Source: CBDDIP01 sp965229005
Lineage (GTDB): Bacteria > Actinomycetota > Acidimicrobiia > Acidimicrobiales > Ilumatobacteraceae
Reading direction: 5' to 3'
Length of the DNA: 64,000 nt
Assembly: GCA_965229005.1 (NCBI GenBank)
Contig: CBDDIP010000002.1
Location: forward strand, 620,001 to 684,000
Shown: positions 8,899 through 17,906 of the stretch, one piece after another
Position numbering within the stretch: position 1 is the first letter of the stretch
Layout: the number at the start of each line of letters is the position of its first letter
The notes under the pieces: generated by a model
The model's input: only the letters and a program-made list of their open reading frames with translations
Told to the model about the DNA's origin: nothing
Databases searched by the model: none
Made by a program: the position numbers and the translations under genes

Positions 8899-9621
8899 CT
8901 ACTTCCAGGCGAAGACCGGCTGCTCGAGGTGGTCGACCCGCTCGTTGATCCTGCCGTCCAGGCCGACCCAGCGGAACTGCACCAGCACGGCGGCGGTGGG
9001 GGCGTGGATCATGTCCTTGCCCACCGGAAGCTGGACCACCGGGCGGTCGCTCTCCGGGATGGTGACGAACCTCGGCGAGTCGGCGCGGCACAGCTCGTGC
9101 AACCCGATCCGGTAGGCGAAGGCCACCTCGGCCGGATCCGGGTGGAGCACGACGTCGCCGCCGCCCCAGACGACCACCGGAGTCATCACGTAGCCGGAAC
9201 GCGTGGCGTAGTCGTCGAGCACGCCGAGCACCGCGTCCTCACCCAGGCGCAGGCCGAGCTCCTCGTCCAGTTCGCGCAGCGCGGCCTGCACCGTCGTCTC
9301 GCCCGCATCGAGTCGTCCACCGGGCAACGCCCACTGTCCGGCGTGCCGGTTCATCTTCGCCGCCCGCCGGCACAGCAGGAACGAGGCACCACCGGCGACG
9401 CCGTTCACCGTGCCGTCGAGCCCGGTGATGTCGCCCGGGATGATCGACATCTCGTCGGGTGACCCCGGCACCGGGTCGATGCCGTCGCGTTCGGCGTCGC
9501 TGTCCACGACGACGATCGCCACCGCGGCGCGCCGGCGATCATCCGGCGCGATCGTGCGGACCTCGTGGGCGGCGATGTTGCCGGCGATGCGGTCGCGCAG
9601 CGCGTCGTCGTAGGGGATCAC
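8899..9621 (-). CDS. Nudix hydrolase
   Basis: A 240-residue protein with a complete Nudix box running from the glycine of GRLDAGET to REL-x-EE-x-GL (about residues 120-142). The family cleaves nucleoside diphosphates linked to another moiety; this longer form resembles CoA- or NADH-type Nudix enzymes, but the substrate is not readable. The GTG start at 9619-9621 gives VIPYDDALRDRI. It converges on the frameshifted ATPase with 15 bases between the stops. Confidence 0.88.
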   Translation of the reverse strand: MIPYDDALRDRIAGNIAAHEVRTIAPDDRRRAAVAIVVVDSDAERDGIDPVPGSPDEMSIIPGDITGLDGTVNGVAGGASFLLCRRAAKMNRHAGQWALPGGRLDAGETTVQAALRELDEELGLRLGEDAVLGVLDDYATRSGYVMTPVVVWGGGDVVLHPDPAEVAFAYRIGLHELCRADSPRFVTIPESDRPVVQLPVGKDMIHAPTAAVLVQFRWVGLDGRINERVDHLEQPVFAWK

Positions 9622-9684
9622 CGGTCGAGTCTGCCGGTGATCCACGTCGACCGGCGAGCCGTGGCGGGCCCCTACTGTTGGGCC

Positions 9685-10068
9685 ATGTCCGACATCGAGC
9701 TCGTGAAGTCGATCTACGCCGCGATGGGTGCGAAGGATCTGGTGGCGTTGGCCGAGATGATCGACCCGGCGTGCGTGATCACGCAGGACGAGCGGCTGCC
9801 GTGGGGCGGCCGCCACGTCGGGCACGAGGGCTTCGGCAACTTCGCCGTTGCGCTCACCTCCAACATCGACTCCACCGTCACCATCGACGCGCTGTTCGAA
9901 GCCGATGGTGACGTGTTCGAAGTCGGTCGGACGAAGGGCACCACGGTGAACGGTGGTCGATCGTTCGACATCGCCGAGGTGCATCGCTGGACCGTCCGTG
10001 ACGGCAAGGCCGTCGCCGCCCACTTCGCCATCGACACCGAGGCGATGCTGGCCGTCCTCGCCGGCTGA
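9685..10068 (+). CDS. NTF2-like/SnoaL-like protein
   Basis: A 127-residue cone-shaped alpha+beta barrel protein of the NTF2-like superfamily. It has the opening helix (VKSIYAAMGAKDLVAL), an inner WGG-x-HVGHEGF segment, and alternating strands ending in HRWTVRDGKAVAAHF. Members include ketosteroid isomerases, polyketide cyclases and non-enzymatic ligand binders, and no specific catalytic pair can be assigned. The ATG is the first in-frame start after the divergent Nudix gene. A small GC-rich hairpin (10082-10095) follows the stop. Confidence 0.75.
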   Translation: MSDIELVKSIYAAMGAKDLVALAEMIDPACVITQDERLPWGGRHVGHEGFGNFAVALTSNIDSTVTIDALFEADGDVFEVGRTKGTTVNGGRSFDIAEVHRWTVRDGKAVAAHFAIDTEAMLAVLAG

Positions 10069-10081
10069 CCAGCACGACGAT

Positions 10082-10095
10082 GGGCCGAACGGCCC
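10082..10095. terminator. short GC-rich hairpin after the NTF2-like gene
   Basis: GGGCC and GGCCC flank a GAAC loop 13 bases after the stop codon. There is no T-run, so a terminator role is only suggested. A second inverted repeat, CCTGCGTTCGCAGG, lies at 10140-10153, just before the CoA-binding gene. Confidence 0.35.
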
Positions 10096-10168
10096 TGGTT
10101 CGACGGTGCCGCGAGGCGTCTGATGAAGGCAGGACAAGACCTGCGTTCGCAGGGGATCGAGGTGCGAG

Positions 10169-10666
10169 ATGCGCCAGACGTGCAAGATCGTGGAGACCGA
10201 GGGCGTTGCCGCCTTCCTGGACGGCCAACGGCTGGCCGTCGTCGGAGCGTCGGACGATCCGAAGAGCTTCTCGACGACGATCATCGCCGCGCTGGACGAG
10301 CGCGGCTACGACGTCGTGCCGGTGAACCCGGTCCGCGGCGTCGTCAACGGACGGCGCTGCTTCGACAGCGTCACCGAGGTGCCGGGCGTGATCGACGGCG
10401 TGTTGATCATGGTGCCCGCACCCAGGGCTGCCGACGTGGTCCGCGACTGCATCACCCGCGGTGTGCGCCGCGTCTGGCTGTTCCGCGGCGTCGGGCCGGG
10501 ATCGGTCTCCGAGGAAGCGGTCCGTCTGTGCCACGACGCCGACATCGACGTCGTCGCCGGGGCATGCCCGCTGATGTTCCTCGAGCCTGCCGCACTCATC
10601 CATCGCGTCCATCGTCGGCTGCGCTGCGGACGGGCGCCGATGCAGCTCGAGTCGGCGGAAGCCTGA
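10169..10666 (+). CDS. CoA-binding domain protein (YccU-like)
   Basis: A 165-residue single-domain Rossmann protein resembling the CoA-binding domain of succinyl-CoA synthetases. It has the nucleotide loop VVGASDDPKS (about 24-33), a YDVVPVNPV strand and the VWLFRGVGPGS and VVAGACPLMF segments. Small stand-alone versions bind CoA or NAD but have no defined activity. The C-terminal region adds about 25 residues rich in Arg. The gene lies alone between plus- and minus-strand units. Confidence 0.8.
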   Translation: MRQTCKIVETEGVAAFLDGQRLAVVGASDDPKSFSTTIIAALDERGYDVVPVNPVRGVVNGRRCFDSVTEVPGVIDGVLIMVPAPRAADVVRDCITRGVRRVWLFRGVGPGSVSEEAVRLCHDADIDVVAGACPLMFLEPAALIHRVHRRLRCGRAPMQLESAEA

Positions 10667-10684
10667 CGCCTGACTCCCGACTGG

Positions 10685-11653
10685 TCAGCCGAGGGCGGCT
10701 GCGGCGGCCAGGCCGCTGAGGACGGCGCCCTCGACGCGAGGACCGGCGAACGCGTCGCCGGCCAGCGCGACCGGCGCGAACGAGTCGTCGAACCAGCAGG
10801 CATCGGGCCAGATCACTCGCGGGGTGGCGAAGCGCCACCGCTTCAGCTGCCGCTCGACGATCACGGCCTCGCCGATCCACGGCGCGGCAGCCTCGACGAG
10901 CAGGTCGAGTGCCTCCTCGTGGGGCAGGTTCCAGTGCGCCTCGCTCCACGCCGGGTCGGCGTGCGCGGTGAGGACGGGTACGTCGCTGATGCCCTTCGCC
11001 GCGTTGTCGGCGACGAACGTGAACCCCGGCGCACCCTGCAGCCCGCCAGGCGCCGGCACCGCGGTCGGTCGATCGAGCACGGCCAGCAGCGCCAACGTGC
11101 GGTCGTACTCCGTGCGCCACAGCGTCTCCGGAACGGCCACCTCGGCGGTGACCAGCAACGAGAACGACTGCGCCAGCGGGCAGGTCACCACTAACGCGTC
11201 GACGTCGAGCGACGTGGCATCGTCGAGCCCGACCGACCACCTGCTCGCCGAATGGCCGCCAGCCGGCGAGCGGCGGATGGCGAACACGAGCGAGCTGCAG
11301 CGAACGTCGAGCCCCTCGGCCAGCGCCTTCGGCAGCGCGTTCATCCCGTCGCGCACGCGGTAGCGAGGGAACCCGTCGGGCTCGGCGTTGGTGCCGAACT
11401 GGGCGAAGCCGCGGGACCACTCGACCACCAGACCGTCGTCGACGAACGGCTGCACGAACGCGGCAAACGCGTCGCTGCGAACCGTGAAGAACTGCGCCCC
11501 ATGATCGACGCGCGCGGCGCCGATCCGACGCGTCGCCATCCGCCCGCCCGGCCCGCGACCCTTGTCGAACACCGTCACCTCGTGTCCGGCAACGGTCAGC
11601 GCTCGTGCCGCCGACAGCCCGGCCAACCCGGCGCCGACCACCACCACGCGCAT
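10685..11653 (-). CDS. FAD/NAD(P)-dependent oxidoreductase, renalase-like
   Basis: A 322-residue flavoprotein. The Rossmann FAD motif GAGLAGLSAARAL begins at residue 7, and FDKGRGPGGRMATRR is the second conserved FAD-binding segment typical of renalase-like and amine-oxidase-like proteins. The C-terminus has the FAD-closing LAGDAFAGPRVEGAVLSGLAAA. The substrate is unknown. It is the last gene of a minus-strand run that starts at 14208, 8 bases after the alpha/beta hydrolase. Confidence 0.85.
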   Translation of the reverse strand: MRVVVVGAGLAGLSAARALTVAGHEVTVFDKGRGPGGRMATRRIGAARVDHGAQFFTVRSDAFAAFVQPFVDDGLVVEWSRGFAQFGTNAEPDGFPRYRVRDGMNALPKALAEGLDVRCSSLVFAIRRSPAGGHSASRWSVGLDDATSLDVDALVVTCPLAQSFSLLVTAEVAVPETLWRTEYDRTLALLAVLDRPTAVPAPGGLQGAPGFTFVADNAAKGISDVPVLTAHADPAWSEAHWNLPHEEALDLLVEAAAPWIGEAVIVERQLKRWRFATPRVIWPDACWFDDSFAPVALAGDAFAGPRVEGAVLSGLAAAAALG

Positions 11654-11661
11654 GCGAGCGG

Positions 11662-12504
11662 TTACGAAGCCAGCGAGACCGCTGCGTCGGCGGCCTGCTC
11701 GCGAGTGACCCGGCCGAGGAACTCCAGCAGCACCCGGTTGAACGTGCTGGCATGCTCCACCATCAGCCCGTGCGCCGCGCCGGAGATGACCACCAGCTCG
11801 GAGTTCGGCAGCCGTTCGGCGAGCTCCTCACTGTCGCCGCGTGGCGTGAGGATGTCCTGGTTGCCGACGACCACGAGCGCGGGCACCGTGATGTTGACCA
11901 GCTCGTCGGCCATCGAGTCCTCGGTGGCCAGGATGGCGCGCACCTGAGCAACGAACGAGTGCGCCGGCCGGCTCATGGCCAGCGGCCCGAGCCAGCCGAA
12001 CGCGGGGGAAAGGCGACGGAACGAACGCGGGGCGATCACCCAGCGCGCCGCCTCCTTGGTCATCGCGCCCATGCCCTTCTCGCTGGCCGCGGTGGCCCAG
12101 CTGGTGAGCAGCTCGCGTCGCCACGGATGGTTGCGGCAAGCGGTGCAGGCCAGGGTCAGCGAACGAACGCGGTCCGGGTACTTGAGCCCGACGATCTGCG
12201 TGATCGCCCCGCCCATCGACGCCCCGACCACGTGGGCCCGGTCGACGCCGACGGCATCGAGCACCGTGATCGCGTCGTCGGCCATCTGCTCCAGCGAGTA
12301 CGAGCCGAACGGCTTGTCGCTCCGTCCTGCGCCGCGGTTGTCGAGCGCGACCACCCGGTACTGCAGGGCCAGGCGGTAGCGCTGCATGTCCCAGCCGTGC
12401 TTGTCCGCGCCGAGGCCCTGGATCATCAGCACCGCCGGGGCACCGGCACGCCCGAGCACCTCGTAGTGCAGCCGCACGCCGTCCGATGCCCACGCGTATG
12501 CCAT
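11662..12504 (-). CDS. alpha/beta hydrolase
   Basis: A 280-residue hydrolase. The nucleophile elbow is GASMGG, with Asp in VGNQDILTP and His in SGAAHGLMVEH, plus an HG-type oxyanion segment (IQGLGADKHGWD). Close families include esterases, lactonases and 3-oxoadipate enol-lactonase-like enzymes. The ATG at 12502-12504 is one base from the stop of the preceding acyltransferase-like gene, so the operon is tight. The longer upstream frame is not coding. Confidence 0.85.
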   Translation of the reverse strand: MAYAWASDGVRLHYEVLGRAGAPAVLMIQGLGADKHGWDMQRYRLALQYRVVALDNRGAGRSDKPFGSYSLEQMADDAITVLDAVGVDRAHVVGASMGGAITQIVGLKYPDRVRSLTLACTACRNHPWRRELLTSWATAASEKGMGAMTKEAARWVIAPRSFRRLSPAFGWLGPLAMSRPAHSFVAQVRAILATEDSMADELVNITVPALVVVGNQDILTPRGDSEELAERLPNSELVVISGAAHGLMVEHASTFNRVLLEFLGRVTREQAADAAVSLAS

Positions 12505-12505
12505 G

Positions 12506-13240
12506 TCAGCCCTCCGCCAGCCAGTCGAGCGGGGCGACGCCGGTGCGCAACCCCCCGAACCCGTCGAGCAGCTTCTGGATGTGGCGCTGCGTCGCCTCGG
12601 CCATCTCCACCTCGGCCAGCGGGCCACGACGGTTGCGCTTGGCCCGCACCGCGGTGCCGACCTCGACGCGTGCCCCACGCCCCATCGGCGTGCTCATCGA
12701 GGCAACCGGGAGCACGATCGTCTTCGTCGCGATCGCTGCACCGATCAACGCGGGGTCGACATCGCCGGCGTGGCGCGGGTTGCCCGTGGCCTTCGCCGCG
12801 ATCAGCACGAGCTCGCCGTTGCGCAGCGCGCCGGCCACCTCGTCGGGGCGATCGAGCAGCGCCCCGACGCGGCGCATGAACGAACCGATCGGGGCCACGT
12901 CCGGACGGCCGACGAAGCGCACCGGGCGACCCACCGCCTCGCCGAGCGCCCACGCGGCGTAGATGCTGCTCATCGAGAAGCGTCGAGCGTTCGTGACCAG
13001 CAAGGCGCCGACGCGCTGCGGCACGTGCTGCTCGCCACCGACGCTGACGTCCCAGCGCATGCGCATCCAGGGCGACAACGCGCGAACGAGGTGCTGATCG
13101 CGACCCCAGTCGTCCACCGAGTGCACCGGCCACACCGGGCCCCACCTGCTGATCGGGGCAGCGGCGGCGTCGCCGAGCTTCTTGCTCGCGGCAGCAGCCG
13201 ACTTCGCTGCACGAACGGGAAGGCGGACCACGTTGGACAT
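12506..13240 (-). CDS. acyltransferase-like protein lacking the HX4D motif
   Basis: A 244-residue protein with the overall pattern of a PlsC/LPLAT acyltransferase: a basic amphipathic N-terminus, VLLVTN-type first strand, G-R-P middle block, an IVLPVA strand and a C-terminal helix. The catalytic NHxSxxD position reads NARRFSMSS and the FPEGTR position reads IAAKATG, so the catalytic His-Asp and acceptor-binding residues appear lost. It may bind lipid without acyl transfer, or have another chemistry. Its ATG overlaps the stop of the epimerase gene by one base (TGATG). Confidence 0.6.
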   Translation of the reverse strand: MSNVVRLPVRAAKSAAAASKKLGDAAAAPISRWGPVWPVHSVDDWGRDQHLVRALSPWMRMRWDVSVGGEQHVPQRVGALLVTNARRFSMSSIYAAWALGEAVGRPVRFVGRPDVAPIGSFMRRVGALLDRPDEVAGALRNGELVLIAAKATGNPRHAGDVDPALIGAAIATKTIVLPVASMSTPMGRGARVEVGTAVRAKRNRRGPLAEVEMAEATQRHIQKLLDGFGGLRTGVAPLDWLAEG

Positions 13241-14208
13241 CAGGCCGCGGCCTCCTTGGTGAACCGCACGACCGTCTCCCACGCGAACAGCCGGTCGATG
13301 ACCTCCGGCGTGGAGCACTCCGGGGTGATCCCCAGCAGCTCCTCCATCCGGCCACCGTCGGCCAGGCGCCCACGATGCATCAGCTCGATCACGTGATCCG
13401 GCACCGGGGCGCCGAACATCTGGCTGATCCGCCGGGCGATCTGCCACTCCGGGCCGATCAGGGGGATCGGGATCCGCTTGCCGCGCAGGATCGCCTGCAA
13501 CGCAGTGATCGCCCCCGGGGCGACCGCGTTGACCGGCCCGTTGACCCGCCTCGCTGCCGCGGCGACGAAGGCACGAGCGGCATCGGTCTCCATGATCACG
13601 TCGAACGGAGCGTCCGCGAGCAGGCTGAACGGCACCGCAGGCTGGCGCAGCAGGCGGCCGAGCGGGCTGGGCACGTGCGGACCGAGGACGGGGGCGAGGC
13701 GCAGCGCCGTCGTGGTGATGCCGATGCGTTTGGCGACGGCCGCGGCGGACGCCTCGATCCCGGCCAGCGTGCACCCGTAGTCGCTCGTCGGAGCCAATGG
13801 CGTCGACTCGTCGGGACGGGTGGGCGCGTTGCGGGCCCGCCCGTAGACCTCGGTGCCGCTGCGCACGACCAGGTGCTCGAGTGCGGGGCACTCGGCTGCG
13901 GCGCCGACGACAGCCGTGGTGGCCTCGGCCGTCAGCCGCTTGGCCAGCGCCGGCGTGGCGCGACTGAACGGCTCCCACACGGCGATGTGGATCAGCACGT
14001 GCGGGTTGAACGTGGTGACCACGTCGACGATGCGGTCGCGGTTGGACGGTTGGATCAGGTGGAACTCGGCCTTGCGCAGGCGCCGACGGGGCGGATCGAC
14101 GTCGATGCCGGCCAACGCCCCGACCCAGGGCTCCGCCTCCAGCATCAATGCGACGCGAGACCCCATCTCGCCACCCATTCCGCTGACGAGCACACGTTGC
14201 CCGCGCAT
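13240..14208 (-). CDS. NAD-dependent epimerase/dehydratase (extended SDR)
   Basis: A 322-residue extended short-chain dehydrogenase. The nucleotide loop is SGMGGEMGS (about 9-17). VLIHIAVWEP occupies the post-beta4 position, followed by VVRSGTEVYG. The catalytic YxxxK is not cleanly preserved: SDYGCTLAGIEAS has Tyr but lacks the Lys four residues on. It leads a four-gene operon with an acyltransferase-like protein, a hydrolase and an FAD oxidoreductase. That set fits modification of a lipid or polyketide-like substrate, which is inference. Confidence 0.75.
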   Translation of the reverse strand: MRGQRVLVSGMGGEMGSRVALMLEAEPWVGALAGIDVDPPRRRLRKAEFHLIQPSNRDRIVDVVTTFNPHVLIHIAVWEPFSRATPALAKRLTAEATTAVVGAAAECPALEHLVVRSGTEVYGRARNAPTRPDESTPLAPTSDYGCTLAGIEASAAAVAKRIGITTTALRLAPVLGPHVPSPLGRLLRQPAVPFSLLADAPFDVIMETDAARAFVAAAARRVNGPVNAVAPGAITALQAILRGKRIPIPLIGPEWQIARRISQMFGAPVPDHVIELMHRGRLADGGRMEELLGITPECSTPEVIDRLFAWETVVRFTKEAAA

Positions 14209-14270
14209 AGGCGTGTGACGTTACCCGTCGGTAGGGCTGCGTGCGTGCTCCGGAGCCCGGATGGGCCGAT

Positions 14271-14286
14271 CGGATCAGCTGATCCG
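14271..14286. terminator. 16-base perfect palindrome CGGATCAGCTGATCCG
   Basis: This palindrome lies 4 bases beyond the SIMPL gene stop and upstream of the epimerase operon. It could be a terminator for the SIMPL gene or a dyad operator for the operon. No T-run follows. Confidence 0.35.
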
Positions 14287-14290
14287 GCGA

Positions 14291-14917
14291 TCAGATGAGG
14301 GTGAAGCGGATGTGGACGTCGGCGGTGAGGGGGACGAGCCCGCCGCTCACGTCCATCGGCGCGGCGTCCGCCTTGGCCGAGCGCATCATCATCGGCATCG
14401 GCCCAGGTGACGGGGCCGCGGCGAAGGGCTCCTCGCTGATCGCCTCGACGGCCCCGAGCTGCAGGCCCAGCGCCTCGACGTAGGCGGTCGCCCGCACCTT
14501 GGCGTCGCGTGCCGCCTCGCCGAGCAGGAGGCGCCGGGACGGGTTGTCGGCGTCGACCTTCCAGTCCAGGCTGCGAACCGCCGCATCGGCGTCGGCGATG
14601 GCGGAGCTGATCAGTGGACCGACGGCGTCCAGGTCGCGCACGACCACCGCCACACCGGCATCGGCCCGGTAGCCGACGCGCACGTTGCTGTTCTCCCGGT
14701 ACTCCCACTCCTCGTTCACCCGAACGCCCTCGGTCGTCCAGTCCGTCCGTTCGAAACCGGCGCTGGCCAGCAACGCAGCGAGCGCGTTGCTCCGCCGGGC
14801 GATCTCTTCGACCGCCGCTCCGGCCTCCGCGGCGACGTGCGTCAGGCCGAACGAGACGATCACCCGGTCAGGTGTGACGGTGGTGGAAGCGGAACCGCAG
14901 ACGGTGACAGAGCCCAT
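14291..14917 (-). CDS. SIMPL domain (DUF541) protein
   Basis: A 208-residue protein of the SIMPL/DUF541 family, with the opening VTVCGSASTTVTPDRVIVSFG, a central RVGYRADAGVAVVVRDLDAVG and a C-terminal ARDAKVRATAYVEALGLQLG. Family members are periplasmic or oligomeric proteins linked to oxidative stress or signalling. No signal peptide is visible here, so this copy is probably cytoplasmic. The ATG at 14915-14917 is the first plausible start. It is divergent from the M23 peptidase gene. Confidence 0.8.
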   Translation of the reverse strand: MGSVTVCGSASTTVTPDRVIVSFGLTHVAAEAGAAVEEIARRSNALAALLASAGFERTDWTTEGVRVNEEWEYRENSNVRVGYRADAGVAVVVRDLDAVGPLISSAIADADAAVRSLDWKVDADNPSRRLLLGEAARDAKVRATAYVEALGLQLGAVEAISEEPFAAAPSPGPMPMMMRSAKADAAPMDVSGGLVPLTADVHIRFTLI

Positions 14918-15020
14918 CGCGACAGTGTGGCGCGCCTCAAGTCGGTCCGCTCCGAGGCCGATACATCCTTCGCTGCGGGAAGCGATTCCGCCTGCGGCGC
15001 GCAGGAGAGGAAGTCCCCCC

Positions 15021-16988
15021 GTGAGTGAAGCCGTTCGAGCAGGATCTGCAGTGCCGGAGCGTCGTCGACGCACCGCTGGCCGGGCACGGATGGTCGGCCT
15101 GGTCGTGGCCGTGCTGGTCGCCATCACCGGCCTGGTCTGGCAGCAGCGGTCGGTGCCCGTGGCGCACGCCCTGCCCTCGTCGTGCCCCGCCGCCACCTAC
15201 ACGGTCGTGTCGGGCGACTCGTGGAGCGGGATCGCATCGAAGAACAAGGTGAGCATGACCTCGTTGCTGAACGCCAACCAGGCGACCACCTCGACGATGA
15301 TCCACCCTGGCAACGTCCTGTGCCTCCCCGCTGGAGCGACCGTCACGACGGCCGCGCCGACCACCGCCGCACCCACGCTGCCGGCCGGATCGGTGTCGAT
15401 CGGTCAGTTCCCGGTGCAGGGCCCGTGCTCGTTTGCCGACACCTTCGGCGCTCCTCGTTCCGGCGGGCGCAGCCACGAGGGCGTCGACATCATCGCCAAG
15501 ACCGGCCAGTACATCTACGCCGTCGCCGACGGCACCCTCACCAAGCAGTACCTCGCCGCGACGGCCGCGCTCACCGGCAACGGCTGGCGGCTGACGAAGA
15601 CCGACGGGACCTACTTCTTCTACGGCCATCTGAGCGCGTTCGCCCCGGGCCTGACCGTCGGCTCGAAGGTCAAGCAGGGACAGATCATCGGTCTCGTCGG
15701 CGAGACCGGCAACGCCGGCACGCCGCACCTGCACATCGAGGTCCACCCCGGTGGTGGCCCGGCCGTCAACCCGACGCCGATCGTCGCTGCGGTCAACGGG
15801 TGCAAGGTGACGGCGGTGCCGCCGCAACCCAACGGCGTCGTCGTGCCGACGACCACCACACCGGCCACGACGACGACCACGACTCGTCCGACGACGCCGA
15901 CGACGAGCCCCGCCACCACCACGACCACGGTGCCCACCGGCCCGTCGACCCCTGACACGCCGCTCGCCCAGGCGCCCAATCGTTGGCAGTTCATCGCCCC
16001 CGTCATGGCGCTCGACACCGGGAGCAGCAAGCTCGCCGCCAACGCCACGCGATCGGTGCGGGTCAACAACCTCAGCGGCGTGCCGGCGGCGGCAACCGGT
16101 GTCATGGTGCGCATCACCGCCCGCAACGTCACGTCGAGCGGGTTCGTCACCGTCGGTCAGTGCGAGGGTGTCACGCCGAGCTCCTCGACGCTGAACGTGC
16201 AGCCCAACCGCGTCAACGCGGCGATGTCGATGGTCCGGGTGATCAACGGATCGGTGTGCGTGTTCTCGAGCGTCAAGGTCGACGTGCGGGTCGACGTCGT
16301 CGGCTACGTGTCGACGACCGGTGCCGGTGTCGAGGCCATCCCTGCCAAGCGCGCCCTCGACACTCGCACCGGCGAACCAATGGCCGCCAACAGCACGCGC
16401 AGCATGTCCCCGTCAGCGCTCGGCTCCGGCTCCGGCGCGAAGGCCGTCTCCGTGACGGTGACCGTGATCGACGTCAGCGGCGCCGGCAGCATCGGCATCG
16501 GCCCGTGCGGCGGCACGCCGTGGATCGTGCCCTTCGCCAACGCGCAGATGCAGTCGTTCTCCGCCGTCGTGCGCACCAACGACGCCGGCGTGTGCGTCTC
16601 GGTGACCGCACAGGCGCACGTCATCGTCGACGTCGACGGTGTGTTCAAGGACGCTGCCGGCAAGGGCCTGGTGCCGCTCGGACCGATGCGCCTGTACGAC
16701 TCGCGCAACGCCGGCCCGATGCTGCTCGGCGACCGCACGGTCACCCTGTGGTTCCCGCCCGGCGTGACCCAGGCGCAGCTGACCTTCGCCCTCGTCGCCG
16801 GCGACAACGACTCCTCGCTGTTCGCCTATCCGTGCAGTCAGCCGCGCCCGGCGGCGTCGGTCGGGTCGAGCCAGAAGAACATGGTCACGCCGGTCAGCGC
16901 CACGCTCGACGTCACCGGCGGCAAGCTCTGTCTGGCCGCGACGCAGAACGTCCACGTCATCATCGACCTGGTCGCCGTCGGCTTCTGA
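15021..16988 (+). CDS. secreted LysM/M23 peptidase with three C-terminal beta-repeats
   Basis: A 655-residue cell-wall enzyme, probably an endopeptidase acting on peptidoglycan cross-bridges. A single transmembrane or signal segment is at about 24-45, LysM at about 58-100, and a LytM/M23 zinc peptidase at about 125-245 with HxxxD in SHEGVDI (H152, D156) and HLHIE (about 236-240). A Thr/Pro-rich linker (about 275-315) follows. The C-terminal half has three roughly 105-residue repeats, each opening with an LDTR-type motif (ALDTG, ALDTRTG, LYDSRN) and ending in a VxVDVxG strand. The GTG start is supported by GGAGAGG at 15004-15010. Confidence 0.88.
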   Translation: MSEAVRAGSAVPERRRRTAGRARMVGLVVAVLVAITGLVWQQRSVPVAHALPSSCPAATYTVVSGDSWSGIASKNKVSMTSLLNANQATTSTMIHPGNVLCLPAGATVTTAAPTTAAPTLPAGSVSIGQFPVQGPCSFADTFGAPRSGGRSHEGVDIIAKTGQYIYAVADGTLTKQYLAATAALTGNGWRLTKTDGTYFFYGHLSAFAPGLTVGSKVKQGQIIGLVGETGNAGTPHLHIEVHPGGGPAVNPTPIVAAVNGCKVTAVPPQPNGVVVPTTTTPATTTTTTRPTTPTTSPATTTTTVPTGPSTPDTPLAQAPNRWQFIAPVMALDTGSSKLAANATRSVRVNNLSGVPAAATGVMVRITARNVTSSGFVTVGQCEGVTPSSSTLNVQPNRVNAAMSMVRVINGSVCVFSSVKVDVRVDVVGYVSTTGAGVEAIPAKRALDTRTGEPMAANSTRSMSPSALGSGSGAKAVSVTVTVIDVSGAGSIGIGPCGGTPWIVPFANAQMQSFSAVVRTNDAGVCVSVTAQAHVIVDVDGVFKDAAGKGLVPLGPMRLYDSRNAGPMLLGDRTVTLWFPPGVTQAQLTFALVAGDNDSSLFAYPCSQPRPAASVGSSQKNMVTPVSATLDVTGGKLCLAATQNVHVIIDLVAVGF

Positions 16989-17014
16989 CGCGTCAGAGGG
17001 TGACGCGTCAGAGG
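16986..17014. repeat. tandem 15-base duplication carrying both convergent stop codons
   Basis: TGACGCGTCAGAGG occurs at 16986-16999 and again at 17001-17014. Each unit contains the palindrome TGACGCGTCA, which gives TGA on both strands. The first copy supplies the M23 stop and the second supplies the stop of the convergent DUF2510 gene. Confidence 0.8.
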
Positions 17015-17865
17015 ATGCCTTTGTCGTCCTGCTTGAGGGCGGTGTCGACGCACAGCGCGGCGGCAACCACGAGCGAGTTCAGCGGCTGGGGGATCTGGGC
17101 GTGGATCTGCACGACGTAGTTGTCGGCCGTGGTGAAGATCGTCTTGGCGAAGCCCTCGAACGTCTTGGTGATCCGGGCGATCTCGGCACCGGTGTGGTCC
17201 TCGATGCGGAAGTTCCAGGCCCGCCAGTTCTCGGCGCGGATGCTGCCGTAGGTGTGGCCGCCGGCCTGCAACGTGAAGTGGATCTTGCCGAACACGTTGT
17301 CCTGGACGATGCGCCCGATCTCGACGTCGTTGGGGTCGCTGACGATCACGGTGCTCTTCATCACCTTCGCCGGACGGGTGATGCGCAGCACGAGCCGCCC
17401 GCTGCTGTCGGTGATGTCCAGGCGGTGCTTCATGAACTGGTCGAGGTTGCTCAGCAGGCGCAGCGCCTTCTTGGCCGCGTTCTGACCGACCTCGTTGACC
17501 GCGGCGATCTGCTGGCCCGACTGGTTGAACACCGTGTACTGGTTGTTCAGCTCGATCAGCTTGGCCTTCTGGTTCACGACGAGGATCGGCTCGGTGAAGA
17601 TCGTCCCGCCGCCGGCGAACGCGGCCTCGCCGACCTGGGCGCTGCGGTACTGCTGGGCGCCGTGGAGCTGCTCCTGGATCTTCTCCGGGTTGCCCTCGTT
17701 ACCGACGGTGAGCGCGCTGTCGAGGCGATCGAGCCGGGTCTGCACCGGGTCGGTGCCCTGCACCCCGTTGTCGCTGACGTGGCTGGTCCAGGCCGCGCCG
17801 TCCCAGTAGCGGAGCTGATGACGACCCATCGGGTCCGGATGCCAAGCGGCGGGGGTGGTGCTCAT
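17008..17865 (-). CDS. DUF2510 plus LURP-one/scramblase-like protein
   Basis: A 285-residue protein. An N-terminal DUF2510 motif (WHPDPMGRHQLRYWDGAAWT, about residues 8-27) precedes a beta-barrel resembling the LURP-one-related/phospholipid scramblase fold (about 85-265), with EPILVVNQKAKLIELNNQY, GQQIAAV and a C-terminal hydrophobic helix (LNSLVVAAALCVDTAL). The fold binds lipids or nucleotides; the function in bacteria is unknown. The ATG at 17863-17865 precedes DUF2510 directly. It follows the pseudophosphatase-like gene on the same strand by 41 bases. Confidence 0.8.
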   Translation of the reverse strand: MSTTPAAWHPDPMGRHQLRYWDGAAWTSHVSDNGVQGTDPVQTRLDRLDSALTVGNEGNPEKIQEQLHGAQQYRSAQVGEAAFAGGGTIFTEPILVVNQKAKLIELNNQYTVFNQSGQQIAAVNEVGQNAAKKALRLLSNLDQFMKHRLDITDSSGRLVLRITRPAKVMKSTVIVSDPNDVEIGRIVQDNVFGKIHFTLQAGGHTYGSIRAENWRAWNFRIEDHTGAEIARITKTFEGFAKTIFTTADNYVVQIHAQIPQPLNSLVVAAALCVDTALKQDDKGIL

Positions 17866-17906
17866 CCGAGCAGCGTAGGACGCGGGGCGACCGCTCGCTG
17901 GCGCGC

